Origin: Dichetophora obliterata
Taxonomy: Eukaryota > Arthropoda > Insecta > Diptera > Sciomyzidae
Assembly: GCA_963920525.1 (NCBI GenBank)
Contig: OY986439.1
Location: 22,596,819-22,660,818, forward strand
Direction: 5' to 3'
Length of the DNA stretch: 64,000 bases
Below are positions 44,488 through 55,869 of this stretch, one piece after another (within the stretch, counting starts at the first letter, position 1; each line of letters starts with the position of its first letter). The position numbers were made by a program, and so were the translations under genes. A model generated the notes under the pieces. The model searched no databases, was not told the DNA's origin, and saw nothing but the letters and a program-made list of their open reading frames with translations.

Positions 44488-47400
44488 TACTAGCTGATAT
44501 ACCCGGTGGTACTCGGGAGTAATTTATATAAACATTTTAATATAGGTACACTTCTTGATAAAATGTTTTTAAACTCTGGAATAATGCAAAACGTGTTAAA
44601 TTTTAAGTTTAAGTTACCGTTAGAAAAATAATTGAACGAAATTAAATCCAAAAGAGTTTCGGGAATTTTTGGTGTTTGTTGGTTCCATCCCTTGCAGTAA
44701 GCTAATTAAAGGGAGGCAAAAAACTAAGCAGACTACACGGTAAGAAATCTTGGAATAAATTTTTATACTATACTAGCTGAAACCCGGCGCGTTGCTGCCT
44801 CGTCCCGTTTCCAAAAACCCATAAAATGTTAACATTGAACAAAGCATGTTTAAATTGTGGTTAAATACTTAATCTGTGCTACCTATAATTCCAAAGCTAT
44901 TCGATAAATCATAAAGTAACTTAATCATAAAAGCCATTACTTTTGATTGGAAAGAGATATTGGGGTAATTTTTTCACATAAATTATTTTTAAGACTTGAA
45001 TTTTTTGTAAAAAATATAAAAACAACATTTCGGAAAAAATAAATTTCGCCAAAAAAATCAAAGGGTGCACCTTGTTGTTTTGATGACAAAAACATTAAAA
45101 TAATTTTTGCGCTTATCTGGAAGAATTTTTGCAAATAAATGCTATGTCATATGAAAGTTAGTCTGATGTGCAATTTTTAATTGATTTCATTTTTACAACA
45201 AAAACAATTTTTAAGTCATTTTTTGAGTAAAAAGTCAATATTTTGGACCTTTTTTGACATAATTATAAAACATAGTCTCACTGACTAAAAGGTATAGTTC
45301 AACCCATTTTTGTAAAGTATATTTATTGAAATTTTGAACAAAAAAAATTTGAATCAAATATATTAATGGACAGCAGAGATATTTGCATCCAAAGACCAAA
45401 CTTTGATTTTCATGGCGTTTTTTTCTCATTCTTTGGTAACGATGTTTTTTGAAAAAGTCGTTGTACTGAAAATTTCTACAATTTTGAGTGTATGTGAGTG
45501 TTTTTGATGCCAAAATAACAGAAATTTTTTTAAATTAAAAACAAAAAACTTCGATAAAAAATTATTATAATAACAAAATTGCCGTTAGTTGGAAAAGTTC
45601 GGAGGGGGCGTGGCAAAAAATTAGTATGTAACATTTTAAGTTAGAATAAATATAATATGTGCACCTAGTTTGAGCAAAATCCGTTGGGCCGCTTAGATTT
45701 GTATAAAGGCCAAACAAACAAACAAACAGAAAATTATTTTTATTACTATAGATTGTCAATTGTATGAAAAAATAGATTTTTAATCATAAATTTTGATTAT
45801 TTTGATTATTTGAGCAAATGTTGTAAATTTGATTGGAAAGAGATATTGGGGTAATTTTTCACATAAATTATTTTTGACTTTTTGTAAACAATATTAAAAC
45901 AACATTTTGGAACAAATAAATATCGCGAAAAAAATCAGAAAGGGTACCCTTGTTGTTTTGATGACAAAACCAGTAAAATAATTTTTGCGCTTAGCTGGAA
46001 GAATTTTTGCAAATAAATGCTATGTCATATGAAAGGAACGCCGATGTGCAATTTTTAATTGATTTCATTGTATGATGCCAGGCATAGTACCCTAAAATTT
46101 TCGTTTAAATCGGTCGACCCGCTTTTGCAGTTAGTGTTTACATCAAGAGTGGTTACATAAGACTTGTTTTGCTCGGCAGACGTTGTTCGGCCCCAGACCG
46201 CCTTAATGCCATATACGAAAATGTCAAGAAATGCCAAAAATATTCACCATTTTCAGTATAACTGCCAAAAGTAACCATATGAATTAAATAGCCAAATTTT
46301 AGTCAAATACAATCAAAACTGTTCGAAATATAGAATTTTTGTTGTTTTGTAAGCGGTAAAAAGGGGTGCGGCAAAATTATTTCCCTTAAACCATCTCGTA
46401 CACGAAACAAATCGACTGCCAAAATTTTAGCTCAATTTAGCTAAAGCCTGGCGCACTTTGTTTCACTTTACGTTGACCCCCCGAAAAATCAGTTTAACTA
46501 AAGTGGGACAGGCCTATTTTTAGTGCTCTTGCCGAGAGTAACCATATGAGCTAAATTACAAAATTTTTGTCTAATACGACCCAAACCGTTGAAATAAAAC
46601 GTTTTCATTGGTTTGTGGGCGGTAAAAGGGGGCGTGGAAACCAATTTTTAGTACATTTGCTGACAGTAACCGTGCAAACTAAGCCAACATTTAAGCTCAA
46701 TCGACCAGTAGTAAATTTTAATGATTTCTCAAAAATTGGGTGTGGCTATATATCGATTACGCCCCTTTTTAGTACAGTTGCCGAAAGTAACCATACAAAC
46801 TTAGGTATCACATGTTAGTCTCATACGGCCAAAACTGCTTAAAATATAGTATTTACACTGATATGTGGGCGCAAAAAGTGGGCGTGGAAACCAATTTTTC
46901 GTACAGTTACTGCCAGTAACTACACAAACCAAAGTACCAAATTTAAGTCTTATACGATCAAAACCGTCTGAAATAAAGCGTTTTCATTTCTTTGTGGGCG
47001 GTAAAAGGGGGCGTGGAAATTCATTTTAAGTACAGTTATCGACAGTAACCGTACATACTAAATTACAAAATTTTAGCCTTATACGATCCAAACTGACTGA
47101 AATATAATATTTTTATTGATTTGGGGGCGGTAAAAGGGGGGTGTGGCACATTTTTCCCCTCAACCATCTCGTACCTGAAACAAATCGGCTGCCAAAATTT
47201 CAGGTCAATCGGTTTAGTAGTTTTGGAGTCTATAGACATCACACAGCCAGACACACATCGTTTTGCTTTTTATATATATAGACATTGATTTGTGGGCGGT
47301 AAAAGTGGGCGTGAAAACATTTATATATAGTGACCGCCTCTTGGAGCACCTATACAGTAAGTTTCACTGTAAAAGTGTATAGAACTCTGGAATTGCCATG

Positions 47401-50400
47401 ATTTCGAAAAAGTGGGCGTATTTATTTTACGACCACGCCCATTTTTTGTACAGTTACCGACAGTAACCATCTGAACAAAATTACCAAATCTTAGTTTTTT
47501 ACGATTGAAACCGCCTGATATATATCCTTTTTTTGGTTTGTGATCGATGGAGCAAATTTGGCTTGTATGGGAGGTACCACGCCCCCTTCTCCAATCGTTA
47601 CCAAACCTCACAGGAACACTCTCAAGATGTGGCTTTATTTTCTCTGAAAATTTCATAAAGATCGGTTCAGCGGTTTTGGAGTCTATACGTGATATAGCCA
47701 CATACCCACATACCCACATACCCACATACCCACATACATACATCCATTTTTATGTATAAGACTAGCTGAAACCCGGCGCGTTGCTGCCACTCTCCCTATT
47801 CAAACGCCCATAAAATGTTATCAGTTAAACAGCATGTCTAAATTGAGGTCAAATACTGAATTCCGAGACTGTGCGACCTATATCCACAAAGCTATTCGAT
47901 ATAACAATTTTGGGTTGTATAGGAAGTGCCACGCCCTCTTGATCACCCCTCATAGAATGTAATCAATTAAACTGCATGTGTACATGGAGGTCGAATACCG
48001 AATACCAAAACTGTGCGACATATAACTCCAAATATATTCGATAACACAAATTTGGGTTGTATGGGAGGTGCCACGCCCCCCGACAAACTCTAAAAAATTT
48101 TATCAGTAAATCTTCATGCGTAAATTTTGGTCAAATACTGAATTCCGATGCTGTGCGACCTATAACTCTAAAGCTATTTGATAGCACAAAGTTGGGTTGT
48201 ATGGGAAGTGTCACTCCCCTTTTCCCTACGCCCATAAAATGTAAGAAATGAAAGTGCATGTATAAATTTAGGTCGAATACGGAATTCTTACGCTGTCAAC
48301 CTATAACTTCAAAGAAATTCGATATCGCAAATTTGGGTTGTAAGGGAGATTGTCACGCCTCCCTGTCCAACGACCATAAAAAAAAAATCATTGAAACTGC
48401 ATGTGTAAATTGAGGTCAAAAACTGAATTCCTAAGCTGAATTCCTATAAATTCAAAGCTATTCGATATCACCAATTTGGATTGTATGAGAGGTGCCCCTC
48501 CCCCTTGTCCAACTCCCATAAAATTTCATCACTGAAACGGTACGTCTAAATTGTGGTCGAATACCGAATTTCTAAGCTGTGCAACCCATAACGCTATTCG
48601 ATAACACAAATTGTTTTTATATTAATGGGAGGTAAAAGAAGGTGTGGCATTTCTTCTTAAACCATCTCGTACTCACAGCAAAGCCACTTACAAAATTTGA
48701 GCTCAATCGGACCAATAGTATCGGAGTATTGTGATATTTCCAAAAGTAGGCGTAGATGAAGTGTGACAACGCCCGTTTTTATTAAAGTTAGTGACAGTCA
48801 TCATAAGAACTTATTTACCAAATTTTAATTTAATACGACCAAAACCTTCTTAAATATAGCATTTTTATTGATTTGTGGGCGATAAAAGGGGTGTGGCATT
48901 ACTTTTTTCCTAAGCCTTTGCGTAGCAGTTACGAACAAACCAGTAGAAGGAAGTATCCTATTTGGTCTAGTCGTTTTCAAGTTTTAAGCATCCGAACAAA
49001 TCACGATTCATTTTTATATATACAGATATTGATTTGTGGGCGCTAAAAGTGGGCGTGAAAACATTTATGTATCGTGACTGCCTCTTGGAGCACCTACACA
49101 GCAAGTTTCAGTATAAAAATGTGTAGAACTCCGGAATTGCCATGATTTCGAAAAAGTGGGCGTATATAAATTGCGACGAAAAAGTGATTTTTGTACAGTT
49201 ACTGACAGTTACCATCTGAACAAAATGATAATATCTTAGTTTTTACGATCGAAACCGTCTGATATATATCCCTTATTTGGTTTGTGGTCGATAGCGCAAA
49301 TTTGGCTTGTATGGGAGGAACCACGCCCCCTCGTCCAAACGTTACCAAACCTCACAGGAACAATCTATCACCTCGGCAAACGTTGTTCTGCCACAGACCG
49401 CCTTACTGCCATACACGAAAATGTCAAGAAATGTCAAATATATTCACCATTTTCAGTATAGCTGCCGAAAGTAGCCATGTGCACTAAATAACCACATTTT
49501 AGTCTAATACGATCAAAACCGTGCGAAATATAGCATTTTTGTTGTTTTGCAAGCGGTAAAAAGGGGTGCGGTAAAATATTTCCCTTGAGCCATCTCGTAA
49601 TCGAAACAAATCGACTGCCCAAATTTCAGCTCAATTTAGGGAAAGCCTGGCGCACTTTACTTCACTGGACGCTAACTCCCCGAAAAGTGAGTTTAACTAA
49701 AGTAGGGCAGGCCTATTGATAGTGCACTTGCCGAGAGTAACCATATGTACTGAATTACAAAATTTTTGTCTAATACGACCCAAACCGTTGAAATAAAACG
49801 TTTTCATTGGTTTGTGGGCGGTAAAAGGGGGGCGTGGAGATCAATTTTTAGTACAGTTGCTAACAGTAACCGTACAAACTAAGCCAACATTTTAGCTCAA
49901 TCGACCCAGTAGTCAATTTTGATGGTTTCTTAAAAAGTGGGTGTGGCTATATAGCGATGACGCCCTTTTTTAGTACAATTGCCGAAAGTAACCATACAAA
50001 CTTAAGTATCATATGTTAGTCTCATACGGCCAAAACTGCATGAAATATAGCATTTTCACTGATTTGTGGGCGAAAAAGGGGGCGTGGAAACCAATTTTTC
50101 GTACAGTTACTGTCAGTAACTTCACAAACCAAAGTACCAAATTTAGGTCTTATACGACTAAAACCGTCTGAAATAAACCATTTTCATTTATTTGTGGGCG
50201 GTAAAAGGGGGCGTGGAAACCCATTTTAAGGACAGTTGTCGACAGTAACCGTACATACTAAATTACAAAATTTTAGCCATATACGACCCAAACCAACTGA
50301 AATGTAACATTTTTATTGATTTGGGGGCGGTAAAAGGGGGGTGTGGCAAATTTTTTTCCTCAACCATCTCGTACCTGAAACAAATCGACTGCCAAAATTC

Positions 50401-50963
50401 TAGGTCAATCGGTTCAGTAGTTTTGGAGTCTATAGACATCACACTACCAGACACACATCGTTTTGCTTTATATATATATAGATATTGATTTGTGGGCGTT
50501 AAAAGTGGGCGTGAAAACATTTATAAATTGTGTTCGTACCTAAACAGCAAGTTTCACTGTAAAAATGTGCAGAACTCCGGAGTTGCCATGATTTCGAAAA
50601 AGTGGGCGTATTTATATAACGACCACGCCCATTTTTTGTACAGTTACCGACAGTAACTATCTGAACAAAATCACCAAATCTTAGTTTTTTACGATTGAAA
50701 CCGTGAAATATTTTTTTTTTTTTTGTTTGTGATCGATGGAGCAAATTTGGCTTGTATGGGAGGTACCACGCCCCTTTCTCCAATCGTTATAAAACCTCAC
50801 AGGAACACTCTCAAGATGTGGCTTTATTTTCCCTGAATATTTCATAAAGACCGGTTCAGCGGTTTTGGAGTCTATACGTGATATAGCCACATACCCACAT
50901 ACCCACATACCCACATACCCACATACCCACATACCCACATACCCACATACATACATCCATTTT
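44488..50963 (+). repeat. Mosaic of CTAGCTG-family repeats
   Basis: Starts are visible at 44489 (ACTAGCTGATACCCGGTGG), 44774 and 47761 (ACTAGCTGAAACCCGGCGCG). Ends with ATATATAGA or close variants lie near 45752, 47281, 47759, 49025, 50481 and 50965. The body is built of modules of about 150-180 bp: GTGGGCGgTAAAAGgGGGCG, ACAGTTrCCGACAGTAACC, AATACGACCAAAACCGTcTG, CTCAATCGGTTCAGTAG and TTTTGGAGTCTATA. Two tails carry (ACATACCC)n, 6 units at about 47700-47745 and 8 or more at about 50890-50950. Direct repeats of about 1.4-1.7 kb begin with GATTTGTGGGCG at 47286, 49030 and 50487. Apparent short reading frames are module artefacts. The transposon class is unresolved. Confidence 0.75.
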
Positions 50964-51540
50964 TATATATATAGATATACTATTATATTTAATTTTTAAT
51001 ACAAAATCAGCATTAAAAATTAATACAAAATTAGCATTCAATACTTTTTTTATTAAAAATTAATTTTAACATTTGTATTACAGAGATTTTTATTTCAAAA
51101 AGTATTAAATTTAATACTCCTCAATTGATAACAACATTTTTAAATATACTTTGTTTTACATTTTAATACAGTTCAAGTATTACAACGATATTTTATACCC
51201 TTGGAATCAATTCGATACTATTGTGATGTTATATTTAGTTTTTAAGACATGCTGCATTATATTTCAATACAATTTTGTATTAAATTTTAATACATTTCAA
51301 ATATTACAAAGATATTTTATACCTCCTTTTGGAATCAATTTGATACTATATTTACTATTATATTTAATTTTTAATACAAAATTAGTATTAAAAATTAATA
51401 CCAACTGAGCATTAAATTTCGATACTTTTTTTTATTAAAAATTAATTTTAATATTTGGCCAGTATTTAATTTTAATACAATTTTAGGTGTGATCATATAT
51501 TTAAGCCCAAAAGAATTAAAATTTATTTCAAAATTTCTAA
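50964..51540. repeat. AT-rich repeat of TTAATAC words
   Basis: Inverted and direct copies of TTTTTAATACAAAATTAGTA and ATTAAAAATTAATAC occur near 50985-51070 and 51365-51470. A TTACAACGATATTTTATACC-type block occurs twice in between. No gene was found. Confidence 0.55.
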
Positions 51541-52895
51541 CAGTGTATAAGGAAGATTTGATATAATCCAAAATGTTTGTAGTTACTCTAGACTCATAAC
51601 TGCATTTTTAGAAATGGGGGCGGGGCGCTTAAAGGATAAAGAGAATTTTAAAAATAAACTCAGTTTTGTTAATAGTCTGGTATGAAAAAATAGATTCTTA
51701 GCCATAACTTTTGATTGGAAAAAGATATTCGAGTAATTTTTTGTTAGACTTGACTTTTTTGTAAATAACATAAAAACAACATTTTGGAAAAAATAAATTT
51801 CGCGAAAAAACTCAAAGGGGGTAGGTACCCTTGTTGTTTTGATAACAAAAACAGCAAAATAATTTTTGCGCTTAGCTGGAAGAATTTTTGCAAACAAATG
51901 ATATGTCATATGAAAGGTAGTCAGATGTGCAATTTTTAATTGATTTCATTTTTACAACAAAAACAATACGGGTATTCACGGGTTGTTGCCAATTGCAAGA
52001 GTGTGAAAATGCAAGATATTTTACGCACTTACGCGTGAACATCAATATTGCAATTTAATTATGCAATAAAAATTATGTGTCGAATGAGCAGTAAATATAT
52101 TGCCACCTCATTTCAAAATCACAAAAAATTGTTAGAATCAACATACACATTTAAGCTTTTTAAAGTTTTACCCAGGTGGCAACTATGTTTAAGAACAACC
52201 AAAACACGAATCAGCTGTTTAGCATCACTGCTTGTGCGTTCTCGCAATAGGTTTGGTCAGTGCGTAATTGAAGAAGAGTTGCAAAATTGCTTCTAATGTG
52301 TTTTTTGTTGGAATGATGCGAAAGTTCGCAATCTTGCATTTTTGCATCGTCCCAACTGCGTTTCGTATCAACCCGTGAATACCCCAAATTTTGGAGTTAT
52401 TTTTTTAAGTAAAAATTCAATATTTAGGACCTTTTTTGACAAAATTATAAAACATATATACACTGACCTAATGGTACAGTTCAAACTATTTTTGTCAAGT
52501 GGTTTTGTTGAACTTTTGTGCAAAAAAAATTTTATGAAATATTTTAATGGACAGCGGAGTGATTTGCATCGAAAGACCAAACTTTGATTTTCATATAATT
52601 TTTTGCTCATTCCTTAGTAACGATGTTTTATGAAAAACTGGTAGTACTGAAAATGTGAGTGTTTTTGTTGTCAAAATAACAATTTTTTTAAAACGAAATA
52701 CAGAAGAAACTCCGATTTGATAAGAAGGTATTATAATAACAAAATTACCGTTAGTTGAAAAATTTCGGAGGGAGCGTGGCAAAAACTAAGTATGAAACAA
52801 TTGATGCACTTAATATGTATACCTAGTTTGAGCGAAATCCGTTGAGCCGTTTAGATTTGTATAAAGGCCAAACAAACAAGCAAACACACTGTACA
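51541..52895 (+). repeat. CTAGCTG-family copy interrupted by a MITE
   Basis: It matches 44930-45750 over GATTGGAAAaAGATATTsGrG, AACAACATTTTGGAAAAAAT, TTTTTGCGCTTAGCTGGAAG and AAAATTACCGTTAGTTGAAA. The tail is AAAGGCCAAACAAACAAGC. The match breaks exactly where the 51970-52385 MITE lies. Confidence 0.75.
51970..52385. mobile_element. MITE with GGGTATTCACGGGTTG ends
   Basis: The left end is GGGTATTCACGGGTTGTTG. The right end, reverse-complemented, is GGGTATTCACGGGTTGATAC after one extra G. It interrupts a CTAGCTG-family copy that is continuous at 45190. No coding capacity. Superfamily unknown. Confidence 0.7.
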
Positions 52896-52927
52896 CTTTA
52901 AAAATAAAATACATGCTAGCACATTCA

Positions 52928-53106
52928 GCAAGCATTTCCAGCCCTTAGTTGTTCCTGTCCCTTAATTCCACATTTTCCACAATTTAGTTGTGGATTTTTA
53001 GTTTTCCATAACTCATAAATGTATGAAATAACAAAGAAAGTGAAAAGAACCATGCCTGAACCCATGTGAACCCATCTAGCGCACTCTCCACTAGACTAAA
53101 AAGGCC
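52928..53106 (-). repeat. tRNA-derived SINE, copy 3 (3'-truncated)
   Basis: The minus strand gives the same GGCCTTTTTAGTCTAGTGGA head as copies 1 and 2, then TCTAGTGG and GAGTGCGCTAGATGG. The body continues to GGAAATGCTTGC, where it stops. The B box is damaged. Confidence 0.75.
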
Positions 53107-53111
53107 GACCT

Positions 53112-53204
53112 CTCTGCATTGAATTCGAACTAATCAAAAATTTGTTAAAAAGCCATATAAATACATGGTGTGATTTTGAATTCGAATCGCATTACAGAGT
53201 AAGG
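53112..53204. repeat. Short palindrome, possible micro-MITE
   Basis: CTCTGCATTGAATTCGAAC at the left and TTCGAATCGCATTACAGAG at the right are inverted. The span is about 93 bp. No TSD was evident. Confidence 0.4.
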
Positions 53205-53969
53205 CCCCTGCTGTGTTGTACAGCACGCTTCCATTTTAATAAAAAATAAGTATGATCACCTTTGTTAAAAAAAGTATAAAATATTAGAAAATGTGACTGC
53301 TGGGACAGGTCTTTGTGACTTGCGGCATTTTTTAGTAAAAATTGTTGAAAATAATAAATTTTGTAACCAGTTTTATTATTATTTTAAACCCAATTAATTA
53401 AGTTATTTATATATTTTTCTGTAAAACATAAAAATGAAATCAGAAGCTACGAAAAAAATAACCTCTAACTCTATTATTTAAAGAAAATGTAGACTTTTTC
53501 TCTAAATTGGTAAAATTTGACCTCTCAACAATCTTATAATAGTACATAAGACACATCCGTTTCCTATGTGGCGATAAACTCTGGTTCATTGCCCGAAGTC
53601 GATCTTAAAAAAAAATTAATTCTTCGCCTTCCTCTTCTTTATTTTGTAACGAACCCTTTTGCTTGTTACTGATTTTTGCTGAGGTAGGCTCAGTGAGTAA
53701 ACCAGGGGTTCTTACAAAATAATTTATTTACCAATGATTCCGTTGTTTTAAATAAGAAAGCCAGCGTTTTAGTTTTAAACTGTACAGTAAGTCTTTATTA
53801 TTTTCATTTGTTGTATTTATTACTTAACGAGTACGTTACTTAATTATTATTAATTATTAATCATTATATAAATTAAATTGATATAATTAATCCTTGCTTA
53901 TTCATATTTATTCCGTCACTTGCTATGATCCCTCTCGCTGTGAGTGACTGTGATAGAACTCAGATTAAA

Positions 53970-54205
53970 ACTATGTTCGAAGGGTGGAGGTACCTTCGCT
54001 TAAGATAACTACGTTTTGATCTTAGAGTAAACAACATTCGAAGGGTGAGGACACCATCGCTTACTATAACTACGCCTGTTTTAGAGTAAACAACGTTCGA
54101 AGGGTGAGGACACCTTCGCTTAAGACAACTACGCCTGAGCTTAGAGTAAAACTATGTTCTAAGGGTGAGTACACCTTCGCTTAAGATAACTACGCTTGAA
54201 CTAAC
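53970..54205 (+). repeat. Four tandem copies of about 62 bp
   Basis: The unit is GTTCGAAGGGTGAGGACACC, TTCGCTTAAGATAACTACG, then TTAGAGTAAACA. Starts are near 53970, 54030, 54090 and 54155. Confidence 0.75.
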
Positions 54206-54228
54206 TATTCAGTCTCAAAGCATGTGCA

Positions 54229-54824
54229 TTAGGGCGGGTCGATTTATTTTTCGACAATTTCCCTATGATTTCCGTATTCTATAGGTTATTCCATGAAAAT
54301 TTGCCAAAGGAACCATACCTCTATCGTTAAAATCGAGTCCCCTACTTTTTGTTGGTAGATTTTTTCCCAAATTGACGTTCGTATGAAATATTACCTACAC
54401 CTTCACATCCATAACTCAAAAACTATCGAAAAAATGGCCATGAAAGTAATATTCTTGGACAAAATCATGAAAAAAATGGAAAAATGCTCCAAAATTTGGA
54501 CAAAAATGCCCGTAACTTTTGAACCGTTAGACCAATGTTGGAGATTTTTTTTTGTAAATTGATCAAAATGAGCTCACCTTTCCAACGCGCCCTACTGGCG
54601 ATTAAGCCCGATTGATAGTTTTTGAGTTATGGATGTGAAGGTGTAGGTAATATTTCATACGAACGTCAATTTGGGAAATAATCTACCAACAAAAAGTAGG
54701 GGACTCGATTTTAACGATAGAGGTATGGTTCCTTCGGCAAATTTTCATGGAATAACCCGTAGAATACGGAAATCATAGGGAAATTGGTGAATTTTTTCAC
54801 TCCCTACAAATCGACCCGCCCTAA
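54229..54824. mobile_element. Foldback MITE, 596 bp, with 6-bp TSD
   Basis: Ends TTAGGGCGGGTCGATTTATT on the left and TTAGGGCGGGTCGATTTGTA on the right, reverse-complemented. The flank is TGTGCA on both sides (54223-54228 and 54825-54830). Arms of about 220 bp are almost perfect inverted copies (TTTCCCTATGATTTCCGTAT, ACCATACCTCTATCGTTAAA). The loop has no coding content. Confidence 0.85.
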
Positions 54825-55267
54825 TGTGCATGCTACTGCGCCTGCGACAAGACTGCCTGTGTTAAGCAAACGCGACTGCTTCATATTCTCCCGTTGCGTT
54901 TCTGTTCCGTGTTCACTTGTTTTGTTTTCCCTGCCTGTGATATGTGACTGTGTACATGGCTTTGCATGTTTGTATGTGTGTATTTATTATTTGTTTACTT
55001 ATTTGTTATTCAATACATTATTATTTCCTCAATAGAATATTTATAACATTAATATTATATATTTTACCTAATATGATTTAATATTATACAATAATTTCCA
55101 TACATTTTATTCATAATAAATAATAAATCTTTAAATTAAATTAATATAGTTTAATTTACATTTTATGTTTTGGTTGTTTACATTTTCCATATTTTCAATT
55201 CAGTTAACAATTCATTTATATAATTTGTGAGACCCAAATTGTGTAACAATTTGAGTCCTCACAATTT

Positions 55268-55869
55268 TGATATTTTCTTTTACATAAAACGCCTTGAGTT
55301 GTAGCTTGCAGTACTTGAATTGGCTTTTGCGTTTATTCGTGGCCAAACTATATCTTTAGTTCAACTTATAATTCTTGTTCATTGTCTCTTGAGTACACAT
55401 CAGAGTAGTTTAAATTCTCTTCTTGTATTAATTAAATATTTAAAAATTTATAAGATGTTGCGATTTTTTTTATATTGACCCAACCCTCAGGGGATGCTTA
55501 CTATAAATGTGGTAGCATAAAGACATAAAAAAGCTTTAAGTATTTCATTTTGGGTCAGAAAAGTAAATTAAGCTATAAACAACGGCATTGAAATAACAGC
55601 AGGCTTTGTATCGAATGTGTCCCAGTAGTCACTGTGACCTAACACATTCTAAAACAGTCTCAAAAGCAAAATAGGGTCTTCACACCGACTGGGGTAGTTG
55701 GGTAGATTGATAAATGCCGTACATTTTGTTATTGTAAAGTGCCATTGTACCCATCTGCTAATCTACGCTAGCTGACACCTTGACTTGTTTGGGTGGATTG
55801 ATTTCTTGCCAAATGGAGTACTTTTTCTATGTGTTGTCAAGGTGTGTTTGTCAACATTTGTTGTCAAGA
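55268..55869. other. No gene recognised
   Basis: The sequence is AT-rich. A local GACACCTTGAC / GTCAAGGTGTG inverted pair lies near 55775-55850. No other structure is supported. Confidence 0.4.

Larger units (their letters stand above)
53645..55263. repeat. Solo LTR containing a nested MITE
   Basis: It begins TGTAACGAACCC and ends CTCACA. The flanking 4-bp duplication is ATTT (53641-53644 and 55264-55267). Excluding the nested MITE and its duplicated TSD it is about 1.02 kb. It carries a tandem array at 53970-54205. No pol or gag sequence is adjacent, as expected for a solo LTR. Orientation was not determined. Confidence 0.6.

Noticed and set aside
47697..47745. Regular CCACATAC units that could suggest a CRISPR-like array
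   Set aside because: They are contiguous 8-bp microsatellite units without spacers, at the tail of an interspersed repeat in eukaryotic DNA.
46567..50956. Several frames of 60-140 residues with similar sequences in the 46-51 kb array
   Set aside because: They recur because the repeat modules recur. None has a complete domain, so I treat them as repeat translation rather than genes.
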